Of a DNA stretch of 9,043 nucleotides, positions 6,713 to 9,043 are shown in pieces. Made by a program: the position numbers and the translations under genes. The DNA is from DAOPYE01 sp035352715. Lineage in GTDB: Bacteria; Acidobacteriota; Holophagae; Holophagales; Holophagaceae. The stretch is from positions 1-9,043 of the forward strand of contig DAOPYE010000099.1 in NCBI GenBank assembly GCA_035352715.1, in the 5' to 3' direction. Below the pieces are notes generated by a model. It did not search any database and was not told the DNA's origin. It was given only the letters and a program-made list of their open reading frames with translations. How positions within the stretch are numbered: position 1 is the stretch's first letter; each line of letters begins with the position of its first letter.

Positions 6713-7363
6713 CTACTTCTTCTTGGGAAAGCCGATGGATTGTGCCGCCGTGATGTGCTGGTGGGGGGAAAGGCCAAGGCGTTTCCCGAGGGCCTCCGTG
6801 TCGACCCAGGTCCGAACGCCCGTCGCAAGGCCCTCGGAAGCGCAAAACAGGTAGACGTTTTGCGAGATGAAGCCCGTGTCGATGGCGGCGGTGCGCTCCT
6901 TCTCGGCGTCTTGGCCCGATCCCAAGCGGGCATGGTCCGCGACGAATACCAGCGTGAGCGGGGCATCCTTCACGAAGGCCTGACGGCCTCCAAGGGCGCG
7001 GAGATCCTCTTTGAGGACAGGGACCAGCTGATGGTTCTTTGCGTCATAGACCTGCACGCCTTCGGGCGTCAGCAGCCACAGCTCGATTTCCTGGCGATCC
7101 ATGGAGGAAGGCGCGGTGCGCTTGCCATCCTTCCGGTTGATGCCGAACGCGGCCCACAGGAGGTTCGACATCTGCTGGCTATTCAATGGCGTCGGCGCGA
7201 AGTCGCGCGAGGTGGCCCGAAGCGCCAAGGCTTCCATCAAGGGCATTCCGCCTGTCTTCACGGGGGCGGGCAGGGGGATGGGCTTGGGGGCTTCAGCCAG
7301 CAACGCGCAAAGGGAAAGGCTTGCGGCTAGGCAGGCGCATGAGGCGGCTCGGGCATAGGACAT
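6713..7363 (-). CDS. Exported SagB/ThcOx-type nitroreductase family protein
   Basis: 216-residue predicted flavin (FMN) oxidoreductase. Residues 1-24 look like a Sec signal peptide: one arginine, a hydrophobic core from about 9-22, and a plausible cleavage after ALLAEA. No twin arginine is present, and no lipobox, since the cysteine at 19 is preceded by leucine. The mature part carries nitroreductase-fold signatures: R-x3-R-x-F near residues 49-55 (FMN phosphate contact), the DTGFISQNVYLFCASEGLATG helix at 162-182, and a terminal IGFPK. Such domains dehydrogenate or reduce small organic substrates with FMN; members in SagB-type clusters oxidise azolines. No precursor peptide or cyclodehydratase gene is nearby, so a peptide-modifying role is unsupported. 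The start is set by AGGAG 7 bases upstream. The stop is TAG, and a terminator follows directly. Substrate unknown. Confidence 0.88.
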   Translation of the reverse strand: MSYARAASCACLAASLSLCALLAEAPKPIPLPAPVKTGGMPLMEALALRATSRDFAPTPLNSQQMSNLLWAAFGINRKDGKRTAPSSMDRQEIELWLLTPEGVQVYDAKNHQLVPVLKEDLRALGGRQAFVKDAPLTLVFVADHARLGSGQDAEKERTAAIDTGFISQNVYLFCASEGLATGVRTWVDTEALGKRLGLSPHQHITAAQSIGFPKKK

Positions 7364-7370
7364 GGCGCTT

Positions 7371-7375
7371 CTCCT
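7371..7375 (-). promoter_or_regulatory. Ribosome binding site fixing the nitroreductase start
   Basis: On the minus strand this reads AGGAG, 7 bases before the ATG at 7363. It lies between the metallophosphoesterase stop and that ATG. It decides the start against a longer open frame running up to 7552, which would bury the signal peptide inside a non-homologous extension over the metallophosphoesterase gene. Confidence 0.8.
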
Positions 7376-7389
7376 GTTGGATGGCGACT

Positions 7390-8544
7390 TCAGTCTATGC
7401 GCTTCAAGGTCAGCAGTGTCAGTTCCGGTGGCATCATGAAGCGATTGGGGGGGCCCCAGAATCCCGTGCCGGGGCTGGTGTAGATCCACATGCGCTTGAA
7501 TGCGTGGAGCCCCACGGGATGGGCGAAGATCCTGCGCACCAGCAGGGTCCAAGGAAAATACTGGCCGCCATGCGTGTGCCCCGATAGCTGGAGCTTCACG
7601 TCCGCAGCCTCCGCTTCGCGGTACCCCAGAGGTTGATGAAAGAGCAGGATGCGGGTGCCCTGGGCAGGCGCGCCCGCGAGCGCAAGATCCAGATCTGGGC
7701 CGGACCCCGAGCCCGCGCGCCCAAAGCGTGCGGCGGGATCCGGCATTCCGATGACGACGAGGGATGCGCCGTCGTGATCCATCACTTCATGGCCATTCTG
7801 AAGCACATGCCAACCGAAACTGCGGAACAGCTCCAGCCATCTTGATGCGCCGGAGTAGTACTCGTGGTTGCCCGTGATGAAGCAGACGCCGTGGCGCGCT
7901 CCAAGATCACGCAGCAGCGCAGCCTTGGCGCGGGTGCCGTCGGCCTCGCTGTCCACCAGATCGCCCGTGATCGCGACCAGATCCGGTCGCTGGGCGCGTG
8001 TCAAGGCCGCGATGCGCGTCACCTGGTCTTCCCGCGCCATGGGCCCCAGATGCAAGTCCGAGATCTGGACGATGCGAAAGCCATCCAACTGGGGGGGCAA
8101 ATCCGCGATGGGGACCTCGACGCGGTGCAGGGGCACGGGCATCAGCACATAGATGAGGCCCAGAAGGGTCGACAGGGACGCGAGGGCCATGGCGGCGAAC
8201 AGGGCGTACTGCCCAAAGACCGTCGGCGCGTGAAACCATCGGCGCGCCACCCACTGCACGAGATCGCTGCCCACCAGAAAAACGAAGTACATGGAAACCA
8301 GGCTCATCAAGCCGTAGGTGATCCAGTAGAGCCCATCCAGGCGGTGGGTCAGGAAGGGGATCCGGTGCATCAGCGGGGTGCAGAACTGCAGTCCCAGGAA
8401 CGCGATGAAAAAGCCGTAGACCCAGGCTGGATGGCGCGCAAAGAGCGGACTCAGCGCGAGGGTGCGGGAAGCCATGTACCAGCAAAGGCTTCCGACGATG
8501 GCGAGAACGATGAGGAGGAAAGGAAGCATCTGGCGGAGTCTCAT
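7390..8544 (-). CDS. Membrane-anchored calcineurin-like metallophosphoesterase (YkuE/YaeI type)
   Basis: 384-residue predicted inner-membrane phosphoesterase. The first ~135 residues hold four hydrophobic segments (about 5-25, 40-57, 72-92 and 110-135), followed by a soluble metallophosphoesterase domain from ~155 to the C-terminus. All the dimetal-site motifs of the calcineurin-like family are visible: D163-L-H165 (within ISDLHLG), G194-D195, G225-N226-H227-E228, H303 and G322-H323-T324-H325 followed by GGQ. The active site should therefore be intact. The order four helices then catalytic domain matches YkuE/YaeI-like proteins, some of whose relatives act on lipid A precursors; the substrate here cannot be read from sequence. 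The ATG at 8544 lacks a strong Shine-Dalgarno, and the next in-frame ATG (8529) has none either, so the start is only fairly sure. The stop is 26 bases before the nitroreductase start, suggesting co-transcription. Confidence 0.93.
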   Translation of the reverse strand: MRLRQMLPFLLIVLAIVGSLCWYMASRTLALSPLFARHPAWVYGFFIAFLGLQFCTPLMHRIPFLTHRLDGLYWITYGLMSLVSMYFVFLVGSDLVQWVARRWFHAPTVFGQYALFAAMALASLSTLLGLIYVLMPVPLHRVEVPIADLPPQLDGFRIVQISDLHLGPMAREDQVTRIAALTRAQRPDLVAITGDLVDSEADGTRAKAALLRDLGARHGVCFITGNHEYYSGASRWLELFRSFGWHVLQNGHEVMDHDGASLVVIGMPDPAARFGRAGSGSGPDLDLALAGAPAQGTRILLFHQPLGYREAEAADVKLQLSGHTHGGQYFPWTLLVRRIFAHPVGLHAFKRMWIYTSPGTGFWGPPNRFMMPPELTLLTLKRID

Positions 8545-8581
8545 GGGATGCGTGTTGGAAACCTGGATTCCGCCTTCGCGC

Positions 8582-9043
8582 TTATTCGTACTCGATGGTC
8601 GCGGGGGGCTTGGACGTTACATCGAAGACCACACGATTGATGCCGCGCACTTCGTTGACGATGCGCTGGGCCACCTTCTCGAGCAGCTCATGGGGCAGGC
8701 GGGCCCAGTCGGCGGTCATGAAGTCCTCGCTGGTCACGGCTCGGATGGCGCACATGTTTTCGTAGGTGCGCTCGTCGCCCATGATGCCCACCGTCTGCAC
8801 CGGCAGCAGCACCGCGAAGGCCTGGGAGCTGAGCTTGTACCAGCCGCTGTTCTTCAGCTCTTCGATGAAGATGGCGTCCGCTTCCTGAAGGATCTTCACC
8901 CGTTCTGGTGTCACGGAGCCCGGGATGCGCACCGCAAGGCCGGGGCCCGGGAAGGGGTGCCGCCAGACCATGTCGTCCGGCAATCCCAGGGCGAGGCCCA
9001 CGCGCCGAACTTCGTCCTTGAACAGCTCGCGCAGGGGCTCCAC
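8582..9043 (-). CDS. guaA: GMP synthase (glutamine-hydrolysing), C-terminal part
   Basis: C-terminal 153 residues of GuaA, the cytosolic enzyme that aminates XMP to GMP using ATP and glutamine-derived ammonia, the last step of guanine nucleotide synthesis. The visible part spans the end of the ATP-pyrophosphatase region and the GMPS C-terminal dimerisation domain. Family signatures are the segment RHPFPGPGLAVR (visible residues 28-39), DAIFIEEL, the DFMTADWARLP stretch and the C-terminal KPPATIEYE, nearly identical to the end of E. coli GuaA. The reading frame is open to the right edge, and the edge codon GTG is an internal valine of the conserved VEPL-ELFKDEV motif, not a start. About 370 residues, including the glutamine amidotransferase domain, lie outside the window. 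The stop is TAA. The downstream gene begins 37 bases later with no clear terminator between. Confidence 0.97.
   Translation of the reverse strand: MEPLRELFKDEVRRVGLALGLPDDMVWRHPFPGPGLAVRIPGSVTPERVKILQEADAIFIEELKNSGWYKLSSQAFAVLLPVQTVGIMGDERTYENMCAIRAVTSEDFMTADWARLPHELLEKVAQRIVNEVRGINRVVFDVTSKPPATIEYE

Noticed and set aside
6713..7363. SagB-type thiazole/oxazole peptide-modification cluster
   Set aside because: No precursor peptide, YcaO cyclodehydratase or transporter gene is nearby, and the protein is exported, so the SagB resemblance is only at domain level.
7364..7552. Extended nitroreductase start up to 7552
   Set aside because: It overlaps the metallophosphoesterase C-terminus, and the AGGAG site plus signal peptide mark the start at 7363.
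8545..8581. Possible terminator between guaA and the metallophosphoesterase gene
   Set aside because: Only a 4-bp GGAA/TTCC pairing is present with no T run, so co-transcription or readthrough is more likely.

Overview
The window is a GC-rich bacterial chromosome segment with densely packed genes, all read from the minus strand (right to left). The N-terminal part of guaA lies beyond the right edge. Gene content and protein style suggest a Gram-negative soil or sediment bacterium; my best guess is an acidobacterium of the Holophagae/Geothrix type. That is recall-based inference and no rRNA gene is present to test it. I see no mobile elements, CRISPR arrays, tRNAs or rRNAs.

Right half (about 6680-9043): the C-terminal third of GMP synthase (guaA), then a membrane-anchored calcineurin-like metallophosphoesterase, then a small exported SagB-type nitroreductase. 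The gaps are short (37 and 26 bases) and one transcript could cover all three. A good intrinsic terminator at 6682-6704 closes this group. These genes look like ordinary housekeeping and accessory functions.

Left half (90-6627): a tight four-gene cluster of HD-domain phosphohydrolase, HEAT-repeat protein A, cytosolic PAS-type sensor histidine kinase and HEAT-repeat protein B. The first two junctions are 4-base ATGA stop/start overlaps and the third gap is 12 bases, so the four are almost certainly one transcript and probably translationally coupled. The two HEAT proteins are full-length diverged paralogues. They share an N-terminal domain I cannot name (a Y-x3-HP motif followed by a G-x-P segment), a helical middle and a C-terminal HEAT-repeat block. 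The kinase resembles FleS/FlrB-type kinases, which normally work with an NtrC-family regulator, but no response regulator is in the window.

The HD-HEAT-kinase-HEAT cluster is the best candidate here for an undescribed system: a soluble sensory module in which two related HEAT scaffolds flank a kinase. The function is inference only. The cluster ends about 70-90 bases before the left edge, where the sequence looks like one arm of a terminator cut by the window boundary.
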